Source of the DNA: Rhizobacter sp. Root1221
Lineage (GTDB): Bacteria; Pseudomonadota; Gammaproteobacteria; Burkholderiales; Burkholderiaceae_C
DNA: 64,000 nucleotides
Assembly (NCBI RefSeq): GCF_001425785.1
Contig: NZ_LMDI01000003.1
Span: 130,170 to 194,169 of the forward strand
Direction: 5' to 3'
Shown here: piece by piece, positions 62,593 through 64,000 of the stretch
How the letters are laid out: each line of letters opens with the position of its first letter
Position numbering within the stretch: position 1 is the stretch's first letter
Made by a program: the position numbers and the translations under genes
Notes under the pieces: model-generated
Told to the model about the DNA's origin: nothing
The model's input: only the letters and a program-made list of their open reading frames with translations
Database searches by the model: none

Positions 62593-64000
<1,408 letters not shown>

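Overview
This 64 kb window is high-GC DNA with the gene content of a beta-proteobacterium of the order Burkholderiales (Roseateles/Rhizobacter-like; the genus is a guess). The evidence is a MocR/DUF2917 divergent pair, EmrAB-NodT efflux genes, thyA and folA, and an ornithine-hydroxamate siderophore NRPS locus. No rRNA, tRNA, CRISPR array, insertion sequence or integrase was recognised.

Layout. 1-502: start of a MocR-type regulator facing away from a DUF2917 gene, with three CTGTACT half-sites between them. 515-7362: tripartite drug efflux system (emrB, emrA, nodT-like) with its marR regulator and two identical TGCCTAGGCA palindromes, then a divergent MsbA-like ABC exporter. 7467-9012: OmpA-family lipoprotein, a strong terminator, and thyA. 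9071-19447: accessory genes (diguanylate cyclase, IorAB-type molybdenum oxidoreductase, alpha/beta hydrolase, two AraC regulators, SDR, phospholipid-methyltransferase-like protein, YciI protein, sigma-54-activator-like protein).

19780-44038 is the centrepiece: a same-strand, tightly coupled locus for an extracellular contractile injection system (eCIS, related to Afp/PVC). It encodes a sheath with a large insertion, a tube protein, a zinc-ribbon protein, a proline-rich disordered protein, a DUF4255 cap protein, an AAA+ ATPase, a DUF4157 (eCIS core) effector with an unfamiliar C-terminal domain, a Pvc7-like adaptor preceded by a broken paralogue, a LysM protein, split hub and spike, PAAR tip, gp25, two giant baseplate wedge proteins, a tail-protein-I/beta-helix fusion and a DUF6519 protein. 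An AraC regulator and a 10-bp inverted repeat lie just upstream. There is no obvious tape-measure protein. A secreted hydrolase follows, then folA and a Crp/Fnr regulator. thyA and folA are usually neighbours in Burkholderiales, so the roughly 36 kb between them may be an inserted island.

46339-64000 is an iron-uptake region. A DUF3649-PepSY-DUF3325 membrane operon sits behind a Fur-box-like site, followed by a cyclic-peptide (SyrD/PvdE-type) exporter and a divergent esterase, hydroxyornithine acyltransferase and ornithine N-monooxygenase genes. A strong Fur box precedes a TonB-dependent receptor gene. A Stealth-type sugar-phosphate transferase gene comes next. Last, on the minus strand and cut by the window edge, is an NRPS with the order A(Ser-like)-PCP / C-A(basic residue)-PCP-E, broken by a frameshift near 62590. 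Together these genes would make, export and re-import a peptide hydroxamate siderophore under iron control.
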